NCBI GenBank assembly: GCA_946481135.1
Contig: CAMLMQ010000036.1
Location: forward strand, 1 to 18,401
Length of the DNA stretch: 18,401 nucleotides
Direction of reading: 5' to 3'
Source: an uncultured Microbacteriaceae bacterium
Lineage (GTDB): Bacteria > Actinomycetota > Actinomycetes > Actinomycetales > Microbacteriaceae
Shown: positions 1-6,265 of the stretch, piece by piece
Layout of the letters: the number at the start of each line of letters is the position of its first letter
Position numbering within the stretch: the stretch's first letter is position 1
Made by a program: the position numbers and the translations under genes
Notes under the pieces: model-generated
Told to the model about the DNA's origin: nothing
Database searches by the model: none
Seen by the model: the letters and a program-made list of their open reading frames with translations, nothing else

Positions 1-273
1 CGCGATGACCATCATGTAGACGAAGATCCACAGTGTCGCGCCGCTGTACTGGAAGCCCTGGGAGACGTTGGCGACGCTCTCCTGGTCGCCGTTGGACACG
101 GTGCGGATCACCCACCAGATGACCCAGTTGGCGAGGAAGATCAGGCCCACGACGAGGAGCGGGGTCCAGAAGATCGTGAACGGGTTCGCCGCGTGGAGGC
201 GTGCGACGTTCCACAGGCGGCGGCCGAGGGGGCGCGCGGCCGGCGCGGTCGCGGTGAGGGAGGCGGTGGTCAT
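1..273 (-). CDS. ABC transporter permease, N-terminal part (truncated by window edge)
   Basis: Probable membrane subunit of a YtrABC-like ABC exporter. The visible 91 residues start MTTASLTATAP and contain a first hydrophobic helix at about residues 30-56 (FTIFWTPLLVVGLIFLANWV followed by IWWVI). A polar loop follows, then the start of a second hydrophobic stretch (LWIFVYMMVIA) that runs out of the window. The ATG overlaps the stop of the upstream ATPase gene as ATGA, so the two are almost certainly translationally coupled and encode partners in one transporter. The substrate cannot be deduced. The call rests on hydrophobicity and operon position, because no family-diagnostic motif is visible in this fragment. 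Confidence 0.75.
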   Translation of the reverse strand, partial: MTTASLTATAPAARPLGRRLWNVARLHAANPFTIFWTPLLVVGLIFLANWVIWWVIRTVSNGDQESVANVSQGFQYSGATLWIFVYMMVIA

Positions 274-1202
274 GCGCGGAGCTCCTTGTCGGTGTCGGTG
301 CGCCCGGCGTCGTCGGGGCGCTCGGTGAAGTCGGTGGAGCGACCCGTCGTGAGGCGCACGACGAGCTGCTGGAGGGAGACGGGGCCGAGTTCGAGACCGG
401 CACTGCGGGCGGCTTGCTGCTCGGCGGGGGTGAGGCCCGCGACGGTGAGCGAGACGAGTCCGCCGATCTGGTCGCGGTGCAGCACCTCGCGGGTGCCGAC
501 GAACGACTCGACGGCCTGGCGGCCCCCGACGACGGTCGTGGCCGAGCCGCGCAGCTCCTCGGAGGGGCTGTCGACCAGCAGCTTGCCGTCGTCGATCACG
601 AGCACGTGCTCGAGCAGGTCGCTGACCTCGTCGATCAGGTGCGTCGAGAGCACGACGGTGCGGGGGTGCTCGGCGTAGTCGGCGAGCAGTCGGTCGTAGA
701 AGATCTCCCGGGCGACGGCGTCGAGACCGAGGTAGGGCTCGTCGAAGAACGTCAACGGGGCCCGCGACGCGAGGCCGACGATGACGCCGACCGCCGAGAA
801 CTGGCCGCGCGAGACCTTCTTCATCTTGCCGTCGAGCGGCAGGCGGAAGTCCTTCACGAGGCGGTCGGCGAAGTCCTGGTCCCAGTTCGGGAAGAACCAC
901 GGCGCGGTGCGCAGCACGTGCTTGACCCGGAAGTCGTCGGGGTACTTCTGGCTCTCCTTGATGAAGCACAGCTGTTCGGCGACGCGGGCGTTCTCGACGG
1001 GCGACTGCCCGAAGACCTCGATCTCGCCGCGGGTGGCGAACTCCTGTCCCGTGAGCAGCGACATGAGCGTGGTCTTGCCGGCGCCGTTGCGTCCGAGGAG
1101 ACCGTAGATGCCGCCCTCCTCGAGTCGGAACGAGACGTCGTCGACCGCGGCGAGCGGGCCGAAGCGCTTGGTGAGGCCGCGGGCCTCGACGATGGTGGTC
1201 AT
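270..1202 (-). CDS. ABC transporter ATP-binding protein (YtrB-like)
   Basis: Cytoplasmic ATPase subunit that would drive the neighbouring permease. In order the 310-residue protein shows Walker A GRNGAGKTT (37-45), a Q-loop region near FIKESQ (80-85), a signature-like VSRGQ (130-134), Walker B LTFFDEP (150-156) and the switch histidine in STH (186-188). The signature deviates from LSGGQ by having Arg for the first Gly, as happens in divergent YtrB-type ATPases. About 100 C-terminal residues follow the ATPase core and carry no motif I recognise. The ATG overlaps the GntR gene stop as ATGA, and its own stop overlaps the permease start in the same way, so the three genes form a tight operon. The pairing with a short GntR regulator suggests an inducible stress or antimicrobial-response exporter rather than a nutrient importer. 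That role is inference. Confidence 0.92.
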   Translation of the reverse strand: MTTIVEARGLTKRFGPLAAVDDVSFRLEEGGIYGLLGRNGAGKTTLMSLLTGQEFATRGEIEVFGQSPVENARVAEQLCFIKESQKYPDDFRVKHVLRTAPWFFPNWDQDFADRLVKDFRLPLDGKMKKVSRGQFSAVGVIVGLASRAPLTFFDEPYLGLDAVAREIFYDRLLADYAEHPRTVVLSTHLIDEVSDLLEHVLVIDDGKLLVDSPSEELRGSATTVVGGRQAVESFVGTREVLHRDQIGGLVSLTVAGLTPAEQQAARSAGLELGPVSLQQLVVRLTTGRSTDFTERPDDAGRTDTDKELRA

Positions 1203-1564
1203 GACGGGTTCTCCTTCGAGGTGTCGCGGATGAGCCCGATCAGGGTCTCCGGGTCGATGCCGAGCTTGTGGGCCTCGGCGAGCAGGGGGGCGACGTACTG
1301 GTCGCGGAAGCTCTCCCGCCGCTCGGCGACGAGCCGCGCGCGGGCGCCGGTGGCGACGAACATCCCGATGCCTCTCTTCTTGTAGAGGATCCCGGCGTCG
1401 ACGAGCAGTCCGACGCCCTTACCGGCGGTGGCCGGGTTGATGCGCAGGAAGGCGGCGAACTCGTTCGTTGAGGGCACCTGGGATTCCTCGGGAAGGGCTC
1501 CGGAGATGATGTCGCTCGCGATCTGCTCCGCGATCTGTTGGAACAGCGGTCGACTGTCGTCCAC
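1199..1564 (-). CDS. GntR-family transcriptional regulator, YtrA subfamily
   Basis: Short (121 aa) GntR-type DNA-binding protein. Residues about 6-70 form the winged helix-turn-helix (PLFQQIAEQIASDIISG, then QVPSTNEFAAFLRINPATAG and a wing at YKKRGIGMFV). Only a short helical tail follows instead of a large effector domain, which is characteristic of the YtrA subfamily. Members usually repress their own operon together with a downstream ABC transporter, and that transporter is present here. The start is GTG, preceded on the minus strand by GAGAGGAGGGA at good spacing, so this gene has a ribosome-binding site, unlike many neighbours. The inverted repeat at 1589-1612 is the likely operator. The inducing ligand is unknown. 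Confidence 0.9.
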   Translation of the reverse strand: MDDSRPLFQQIAEQIASDIISGALPEESQVPSTNEFAAFLRINPATAGKGVGLLVDAGILYKKRGIGMFVATGARARLVAERRESFRDQYVAPLLAEAHKLGIDPETLIGLIRDTSKENPS

Positions 1565-1588
1565 GGGGGTCCCTCCTCTCGGTGAATT

Positions 1589-1612
1589 GGTTCATTACTT
1601 GAGTAACTAACC
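1589..1612. promoter_or_regulatory. Candidate YtrA-type operator (inverted repeat)
   Basis: An imperfect 24-bp inverted repeat has outer arms GGTT/AACC and inner arms TTACT/AGTAA around a central TG. Nine of twelve positions are symmetrical. It is AT-rich in a GC-rich background and overlaps the probable -10/+1 region of the GntR operon promoter, where autorepression would be expected. It also lies 43 bp upstream of the divergent amidase start. Confidence 0.6.
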
Positions 1613-1637
1613 AACCAGGTCGGGTGGGGGATGTCAA
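1609..1637 (-). promoter_or_regulatory. Promoter of the GntR-ABC operon
   Basis: On the minus strand a perfect -35 hexamer TTGACA (1637-1632) is followed after 17-18 bp by a weak -10 (TTGGTT or TGGTTA, about 1614-1608). The -10 falls inside the inverted-repeat operator. The -35 is strong and the -10 is poor. Confidence 0.5.
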
Positions 1638-1642
1638 GTGCC

Positions 1643-1654
1643 TAGGCTCGAAGC
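1643..1654 (+). promoter_or_regulatory. -10 element for a leaderless amidase transcript
   Basis: TAGGCT (1643-1648) fits the actinobacterial TAnnnT -10 and lies 6 nt before the GTG start. No Shine-Dalgarno sequence is present, so transcription probably starts at the first base of the start codon. Confidence 0.5.
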
Positions 1655-3067
1655 GTGTTCGAACTCCACCACCTGACCGCGAACGAGCAGCTCGACGGGC
1701 TGCGTCGCGGGGAGTTCACGTCCGCGGAACTCACGGAGCACTACCTCGGCCGCATCGAGCGCCTGGACTCCGAGCTCGGCGCCTTCGCGACCGTCACGCC
1801 CGACGCCGCCCGGGTGCGCGCCCGGGACGTCGAGCGGCTCTCGCACGCGCTGCCCATCTGGGGCCTGCCCTTCGCCGACAAGGATCTCGTCGCCCGCGCG
1901 GGTGTGCGGACGCGCTACGGCTCCCGCGCGATGGCCGACCACGTGCCCGAGACCTCCGACGAGCTCGCCCTCGCCCTCGACGCCGCCGGGGGTGTGAGCC
2001 TCGGCAAGACGTCGACGCCCGAATTCGGCTTCCCGAGCTACACCGAGCCGCTCGCCGGCCCCGTCGCGCGCAACCCGTACGACACGACCCTCGGCGCGGG
2101 CGGGTCGAGCGGTGGCGCCGCGGTCGCCGTGGCCGCGGGACTGCTGCCGTTCGCGCCCGGGTCCGACGGCGGCGGGTCGGTGCGCATCCCCGCGGCGGCG
2201 ACGGGACTCGTCGGGCTCAAGCCGTCGCGCGGCCGCGTGCCGGCGCTGCCGGGGTTCGCGCACCTCGCCGGTCTCGTCACCGCGGGACCCCTCGCGCGCA
2301 CCGTCGCGGACGCGGCGCTCCTGCTCGACGCGCTGGTCGGCGACGGCCCCGCGGTGTGGGCCACGACGCCGCCGACGTGGGACGGCGGGGCGTTCCTCCA
2401 TGCCGCCGTGCGCGGTGAGGGCCGGTTCTCGATCGGGGTGAGCCGCGACACCCCGTGGGCCGCGTCCCACGACGTCGTCGTCGCGCCGGAGGCGGAGGCG
2501 GCGCTGCAGGTCGCGCTGCGGGAGCTCGACGCCCTCGGCCACGGCGTCGAGGAGCTCGCGTTCGAGCCCGAGCCGGGCTACGCGCCGGCGTTCCGCACGG
2601 TGTGGCAGGCGGGTGCGGCGACGCTGCCGCTCGACGACGCGGCGCTCGCCGTGGTCGAGCCGCTCACCCGCTGGCTCGTCGAGTCGGGCCGTCGGCTTCC
2701 CGCGCGCGAGCTCGCGGAGGCGCTCGCGTTCCTCGCGGGCTTCGAGCGTCGGTTCATCGCGCGCGCTTCCCGCGTGGATGTCGTGCTCACCCCGGCGCTC
2801 GCGCTCACGCCCCGCCCGCTCGGCTGGTACGACGCCGAGGACGGCGACCGGAACTTCACCCAACAGGTGCTCTACACGCCGTTCACGAGCATGATCAACG
2901 TGAGCGGTCTGCCGGCGATCACGCTTCCCGTCGACGTCACCGCGGCGGGGCTGCCGATGGGCGTGCAGCTCGTCGGTCGCCCGGGCGGCGAGCACGTCCT
3001 GCTCGCGCTCGGCGCCCAGTTGGAGCGCCGCCTGCACTGGGCGCGTCGGCATCCGCCGCAGTGGTGA
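1655..3067 (+). CDS. Amidase-signature family hydrolase
   Basis: A 470-residue cytoplasmic amide hydrolase, a usual length for the amidase-signature family. The Ser-cisSer-Lys triad is complete: Lys76 in PFADKDLV, cis-Ser151 in GGSSGGAAVA and nucleophile Ser175 in SDGGGSVRIPA. The 24-residue gap between the two serines matches that between Ser217 and Ser241 in fatty acid amide hydrolase. The C-terminal part (FTSMINVSGLPAITLPV) is also typical. The family includes nicotinamidase-like, aryl-acylamide and peptide amidases as well as GatA; nothing nearby (no gatB or gatC) supports GatA, so the substrate is open. The GTG start is chosen because TAGGCT lies 6 nt upstream and no ribosome-binding site is present. 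The gene is divergent from the GntR operon and shares its short intergenic region. Confidence 0.93.
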   Translation: MFELHHLTANEQLDGLRRGEFTSAELTEHYLGRIERLDSELGAFATVTPDAARVRARDVERLSHALPIWGLPFADKDLVARAGVRTRYGSRAMADHVPETSDELALALDAAGGVSLGKTSTPEFGFPSYTEPLAGPVARNPYDTTLGAGGSSGGAAVAVAAGLLPFAPGSDGGGSVRIPAAATGLVGLKPSRGRVPALPGFAHLAGLVTAGPLARTVADAALLLDALVGDGPAVWATTPPTWDGGAFLHAAVRGEGRFSIGVSRDTPWAASHDVVVAPEAEAALQVALRELDALGHGVEELAFEPEPGYAPAFRTVWQAGAATLPLDDAALAVVEPLTRWLVESGRRLPARELAEALAFLAGFERRFIARASRVDVVLTPALALTPRPLGWYDAEDGDRNFTQQVLYTPFTSMINVSGLPAITLPVDVTAAGLPMGVQLVGRPGGEHVLLALGAQLERRLHWARRHPPQW

Positions 3068-3080
3068 GCACGCGGCGAGG

Positions 3081-3113
3081 ATAGGTTAGGCGATGCTCAG
3101 TTAGGCATGCCTA
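3081..3113. promoter_or_regulatory. DtxR/IdeR-type iron box region
   Basis: The 19 bp at 3081-3099 (ATAGGTTAGGCGATGCTCA) match the IdeR/DtxR consensus TWAGGTWAGSCTWACCTWA at 14 of 19 positions, with an almost perfect left half. A second element, TTAGG at 3101, lies exactly 15 bp after the TTAGG at 3086 and leads into the perfect 12-bp palindrome TAGGCATGCCTA (3102-3113). Together they cover the -35 to -10 region of the SIP-domain gene. Iron-dependent repression is a well-supported inference but has not been tested. Confidence 0.65.
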
Positions 3114-3124
3114 TACTGGAGGAG
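3112..3124 (+). promoter_or_regulatory. -10 element for a leaderless SIP-domain transcript
   Basis: TATACT (3112-3117) is the best -10 hexamer in the window and lies 7 nt before ATG 3125. The GGAGGAG directly before the ATG is too close to act as a normal ribosome-binding site, so a leaderless start at 3125 is preferred. Confidence 0.6.
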
Positions 3125-3481
3125 ATGTATCTCTCCGACCTGCTCCCCGCGACGATCTCCTGGCAGCCTGCTGCCGGCGATCTCGTGCTGCTCGGCGCGG
3201 TCGAGGCCGACCTGCCGGTCGTCGAGACCGTGCTCGCCACCCTTCCCGGCAAGGCGCGCGGTCAGGTCTTCGTCGAGGTCGACTCCGCGGCTGCCGTGCG
3301 CGAACTCGCCGCCCCGGGGCGGGTGTGCGTCACGTGGCTGCGCCGCGACCTCGGCCAGTCGCTCCGTGGGGCCGTCGAGGCCTGGCTCGGCGAGATGCTG
3401 CCCGTCGACGCCGAGCGCGAGCACCGCGTGTACGGCTGGGTCTCGGGCGACCGCAGCGCTCAGCTGCACACCAACGCCTAA
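3125..3481 (+). CDS. Stand-alone SIP-domain (siderophore-interacting protein) family protein
   Basis: A 118-residue protein resembling only the C-terminal (NAD(P)H-binding side) domain of siderophore-interacting flavin reductases. It has GDLVLLGAVEADLPVVETVL, a second beta-alpha unit around GQVFVEVDSAAAVREL, then RVCVTWLRRD and a final VYGWVSGDRSA. The N-terminal FAD-binding barrel of full SIP/ViuB proteins is absent, so it cannot be a complete ferric-siderophore reductase alone. It may act with a separate flavoprotein or in a non-catalytic role. The iron box upstream supports a function in iron homeostasis. An in-frame ATG at 3107 lies inside the operator palindrome, and ATG 3125 is chosen from the -10 position. 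The stop codon overlaps that of the convergent gene. Confidence 0.8.
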   Translation: MYLSDLLPATISWQPAAGDLVLLGAVEADLPVVETVLATLPGKARGQVFVEVDSAAAVRELAAPGRVCVTWLRRDLGQSLRGAVEAWLGEMLPVDAEREHRVYGWVSGDRSAQLHTNA

Positions 3482-3987
3482 GCGCGCGGACCCTCGGCAT
3501 CCGACGCGAACCCGCGTCGTCGGGGCGCGAGGTAGCCGCCCTTCTCCAGGCCCGCCTCCACCTCGAAGCGGTTCGTGAGGGCGGGCGAACCCGCCGCGAC
3601 GTAGAGCGGGATGAACGCGAGCCCGTAGCGCCGCCACTGCCGCACGTGCACCGCCTCGTGCTCCAGCACCGACGGGGACGTGTTCGAGGTCGTGAGGTAG
3701 ATCGCCCCGATCGTCGTGCCGCCACGGCCGTACGCCCAGGTCGGAAGCCCCTCGAAGTAACGCAGCCCGTGGCGTCGGCGGTAGCGCCCGCGCAGCGCCG
3801 TGCCCCAGAGCCAGGCGCACGCGGTCGCGAACCAGTAGCCGGGCCGCGCGACCGGCGGCCACAGCAGCAGGCGGCGCAGGCCCGGGATGCGCGTGCCCCC
3901 GCGCACGACCGCGCCGACGGCCCGCTCCGCCCGCGTCAGCCGCGCCGGATCGGGGCGCACGGGGTCGGGGCGAGCCGGGAGGCTCAT
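3478..3987 (-). CDS. Small HExxH-motif protein, putative membrane-associated zincin-like hydrolase
   Basis: A 169-residue conserved-looking protein of unproven function. It has a zinc-protease type motif HEAVH (110-114), followed by RQWRRYG and then NRFEVEAGLEKGGY (139-152), whose glutamates could supply a third metal ligand as in gluzincins. Hydrophobic stretches flank the motif (about 51-65 and 123-134), suggesting membrane association. The N-terminus is proline- and arginine-rich. The ATG overlaps the enoyl-CoA hydratase stop as ATGA, so the two are translationally coupled, but I see no functional link. Peptidase activity is inferred from the motif only, and the protein is smaller than most characterised metallopeptidases. 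The 3' end overlaps the convergent SIP-domain gene by 4 nt. Confidence 0.8.
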   Translation of the reverse strand: MSLPARPDPVRPDPARLTRAERAVGAVVRGGTRIPGLRRLLLWPPVARPGYWFATACAWLWGTALRGRYRRRHGLRYFEGLPTWAYGRGGTTIGAIYLTTSNTSPSVLEHEAVHVRQWRRYGLAFIPLYVAAGSPALTNRFEVEAGLEKGGYLAPRRRGFASDAEGPRA

Positions 3988-4766
3988 CGCCCCTGGAAGC
4001 GCGGTTCCGAGCGGGAGAGGAAGGCCCGCATCCCCTCGGCGGCGTCCTCGCTCGCGGCGAGGCGCACGAGTTCGGGCTGCAGCCGCTGCTCGGCGGCGGG
4101 GTCGCCTTCCCGGATCGCGGCACGCGCGTTGGCGAGCGTCGCCTGCACGGCGAGCGGCGCCTGCGCGGCGACGCGGTGGGCGAGCTCATGGGCGCGCGGC
4201 AGCTGCTCGCCGTGCGGCACGACCTCCTGCACGAGGCCGATGCGGTACGCCTCGGCGGCGTCGAAGGTGTCGCCCGTGAGCATCCAGCGCATCGCGTTGC
4301 CCCAGCCGACGGCGCGCGGCAGCCGGATCGTCGCCCCGCCGAAGGGCAGGATGGCGCGCTGCACCTCGATCTGTCCGAACGTCGTCGAGTCGGCCGCCAC
4401 GACGATGTCGCTCGCGAGGGCCAGCTCGATGCCGAGGGTCAGACACGTGCCCTGAACGGCGATCACGACGGGCTTCCGCTGGGCGCTGCCGTCGACCTGC
4501 CACGGGTTGAGCCCGCCGGGCGGCACGAGATCGAGCCCGTCCTCGGTGATGCGCGGACCGATGTCGGCGAGGTCGAGCCCGGCCGTGAAGTGGTCCCCGT
4601 GCGCGAACACGACCCCGGCACGCAGGGAGTCGTCGCGGTCGAGCTCGCCGTAGGCGAGGCACAGTTCCTGCAGCATCGCGAAGTCGGCCGCGTTGCGCTT
4701 GTCGGGCCGGTTGAGACCGATCATCAGCACGTGCCCGTCGCGGTCGACGGTGACTCTCTCACCCAC
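3984..4766 (-). CDS. Enoyl-CoA hydratase/isomerase family protein
   Basis: A 260-residue crotonase-fold enzyme that would hydrate or isomerise enoyl-CoA thioesters in fatty-acid or related catabolism. The N-terminal beta strand and CoA region (VLMIGLNRPDKRNA) are followed by the oxyanion-loop segment HGDHFTAGLDLADI and by AVQGTCLTLGIELALASDI. Both catalytic glutamates of true hydratases are present, in GIELA and in FGQIE (Glu144 and Glu164 of rat mitochondrial hydratase). The open frame continues upstream to 5129, but the start is set at GTG 4766. There TACAGT lies 6 nt upstream, the family alignment begins, and the overlap with the divergent lipoprotein gene disappears. It is followed by the HExxH gene with an ATGA overlap. 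The physiological substrate cannot be named. Confidence 0.92.
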   Translation of the reverse strand: MGERVTVDRDGHVLMIGLNRPDKRNAADFAMLQELCLAYGELDRDDSLRAGVVFAHGDHFTAGLDLADIGPRITEDGLDLVPPGGLNPWQVDGSAQRKPVVIAVQGTCLTLGIELALASDIVVAADSTTFGQIEVQRAILPFGGATIRLPRAVGWGNAMRWMLTGDTFDAAEAYRIGLVQEVVPHGEQLPRAHELAHRVAAQAPLAVQATLANARAAIREGDPAAEQRLQPELVRLAASEDAAEGMRAFLSRSEPRFQGR

Positions 4767-4772
4767 CCGGCC

Positions 4773-4778
4773 ACTGTA
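4773..4778 (-). promoter_or_regulatory. -10 element for leaderless enoyl-CoA hydratase mRNA
   Basis: TACAGT on the minus strand, 6 nt before the GTG start, with no Shine-Dalgarno between them. No convincing -35 was found. Confidence 0.5.
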
Positions 4779-4801
4779 CGCGGCGGGTGCTCGGCATCCG
4801 C

Positions 4802-4807
4802 TAGCGT
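4802..4807 (+). promoter_or_regulatory. Candidate -10 element of the DUF4333-like lipoprotein gene
   Basis: TAGCGT precedes the GTG start by 32 nt, leaving a short 5' UTR that contains the ribosome-binding site AGAAGGAG. The -35 is not recognisable. Confidence 0.35.
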
Positions 4808-4839
4808 TTTCCCAGATCCCCGCCAGAAGGAGTCCGTCC

Positions 4840-5421
4840 GTGCGTTCGCGTCCCCTCGCCGCCGTCCCCGTCGCGGTGCTCACCCTCGCGGTGCTCGCCG
4901 GATGCGTCTTCAGCCCGGGCGTGAGCACGGCTCCGACGGTTCCGCCGGAGGACATCGAGACCCTCGCCGCCGACGAGCTGGAGGCGACCGTCGGCATCCG
5001 CCCGACGATCGACTGCGGCGACGAGGACATCCCGGTCAAGGTCAACACCTCGGTCACGTGCCTGCTCGTCGACCCGTCGGCCGGCCTCGAGTTCGACACC
5101 GTCATCACGTTCACCGAGGTGACCGGCACCGACTACGTCGTCGACATCCAGGTCGCCGACGTGCCGAACAACCCGCCGCAGCCGTCGGCGGAGCCGGGGG
5201 CGAGCGAGCCGATCGAGAAGATCGAAGCGCTCGCGATCCAGGCGCTGCGCAACGTGCTCGACTACGTCCCCGTCGTCGAGTGCGAGGGCGACAGCCTCGA
5301 GATCGTCGTCGGCGCGACCGTCGACTGCACGTACGACTCGCCCGACGGGCCGGTCGACGCGGTCGTCACGGTGACGTCGTTCGACGCCACGACGGGCACC
5401 TACTCGATCCGCGTCGACTGA
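4840..5421 (+). CDS. Secreted lipoprotein with two DUF4333-like domains
   Basis: A 193-residue lipoprotein. The signal peptide (MRSRPLAAVPVAVLTLAVLAGC) ends in the lipobox LAGC with the lipidated Cys22. Two repeats of about 70 residues follow. Each has an amphipathic helix, a Pro-rich turn leading to a cysteine (I-R-P-T-I-D-C and V-P-V-V-E-C), a second cysteine exactly 15 residues later (Cys59/Cys74 and Cys148/Cys163), then beta strands ending in VVDIQVAD or YSIRV. A Pro/Ser/Glu linker (about 108-124) separates them. This is the layout of DUF4333, a domain common in actinobacterial exported proteins and of unknown function; each cysteine pair probably forms a disulfide. The GTG start follows AGAAGGAG at proper spacing and directly precedes the signal peptide. 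An earlier in-frame start would destroy it. Confidence 0.85.
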   Translation: MRSRPLAAVPVAVLTLAVLAGCVFSPGVSTAPTVPPEDIETLAADELEATVGIRPTIDCGDEDIPVKVNTSVTCLLVDPSAGLEFDTVITFTEVTGTDYVVDIQVADVPNNPPQPSAEPGASEPIEKIEALAIQALRNVLDYVPVVECEGDSLEIVVGATVDCTYDSPDGPVDAVVTVTSFDATTGTYSIRVD

Positions 5422-5424
5422 TTC

Positions 5425-5449
5425 GACCTTCGACTGAGCTGACCTTCGA
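5425..5449 (+). repeat. Short direct repeat in convergent intergenic gap
   Basis: GACCTTCGA occurs at 5425-5433 and again at 5441-5449, in the 28-nt gap between the lipoprotein stop and the convergent arginase-family stop. It may be a degenerate remnant of a palindromic intergenic repeat. No terminator hairpin with a T-tract is visible here. Confidence 0.4.
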
Positions 5450-6253
5450 TCAGCGCAGCGCCGCGAGCAGCCTGAGGATCGTCGCGGCGTCGTCGACCGA
5501 CTGCTCGCTGCGCGGATCGGCGGGCGCGTAGGCCGCGAGCGTCGCGCCCGCGAGCGGGAACCGCTGCCGCACCGACTTGAGCGCCGCGACGAGCGAGGCC
5601 GTGCGCACGCCGAAGGGCTCCGGGTCGAGCAGGCCGGCGAGGTCGGACGGGTCGAGCACGTCGAGGTCGAGGTGCACGTACACCGAGTCCGCCCCGGTGG
5701 CGGTCAGGGCGTCGACGAGCGACGACGGATCCTCGAACTCCGCGACGGTCACGACGCGCAGCCCGTGCTCGTCGGCGAACGCGCGCTCGGCCGCATCCCA
5801 CGAGCGCACCCCGCCGAGCACCACCCGCTCCGTCGCGACGTCGCCCGCGTCGATCGCGGCGCGCAGCACCATGCCGGCGAAGGCGCCCGACGGCGAGGTC
5901 TGCGGCGAGTTGAGGTCGGGGTGCGCGTCGAGCCACAGCACGGCGGCACCGGGATGCCGCAGCAGCGCCGTCTCGAGCGCCGCCGACGAGACGCCGCAGT
6001 CGCCGCCGACCACGACGACATCGCCGTCGGCGTCGGCCAGCTCGGCCGTGAGGCGCTCATGCACGAGCCGCACCGACGAGTAGCGCGCGATGCCCGTGCC
6101 GACGTCGTCGCCCGCCTCGAGCGGAACGTCGATCTCGGTCGTCGCGGCGGCGGGCAGATCGTCGCGCAGCGCGGCGACGCCCTCCGCGAGACGCATCGCG
6201 CGGGGTGAGGGGGAGCCCTGCCACATCGGCGCGAGCACGAACCGGAGCGTCAC
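5450..6253 (-). CDS. Arginase/agmatinase (ureohydrolase) family protein
   Basis: A 267-residue ureohydrolase-fold protein that would hydrolyse a guanidino or formimino substrate using a dinuclear metal site. Visible metal-binding motifs are GGDCGVS (83-89), WLDAHPDLN (107-115; Asp109, His111, Asp113) and HLDLDVLDP (194-202; Asp196, Asp198). The first motif has Cys86 where arginase and agmatinase usually carry a metal-binding His, so the site may hold metal differently or the activity may differ. I do not assign it as arginase, agmatinase or formimidoylglutamase. The GTG start is 9 nt after the DUF418 gene stop and has no ribosome-binding site. A TAGAGT -10 box that shares bases with that stop codon suggests its own leaderless promoter. 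Confidence 0.88.
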   Translation of the reverse strand: MTLRFVLAPMWQGSPSPRAMRLAEGVAALRDDLPAAATTEIDVPLEAGDDVGTGIARYSSVRLVHERLTAELADADGDVVVVGGDCGVSSAALETALLRHPGAAVLWLDAHPDLNSPQTSPSGAFAGMVLRAAIDAGDVATERVVLGGVRSWDAAERAFADEHGLRVVTVAEFEDPSSLVDALTATGADSVYVHLDLDVLDPSDLAGLLDPEPFGVRTASLVAALKSVRQRFPLAGATLAAYAPADPRSEQSVDDAATILRLLAALR

Positions 6254-6259
6254 GCTGCC

Positions 6260-6265
6260 ACTCTA
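6260..6265 (-). promoter_or_regulatory. -10 element for leaderless arginase-family mRNA
   Basis: TAGAGT on the minus strand, 6 nt before the GTG start. Its first three bases are the TAG stop codon of the upstream DUF418 gene, so promoter and terminator codon are superimposed. Confidence 0.5.

Noticed and set aside
4767..5129. N-terminal extension of enoyl-CoA hydratase
   Set aside because: The extension is antisense to the DUF4333-like lipoprotein gene and lies before the family's conserved start.
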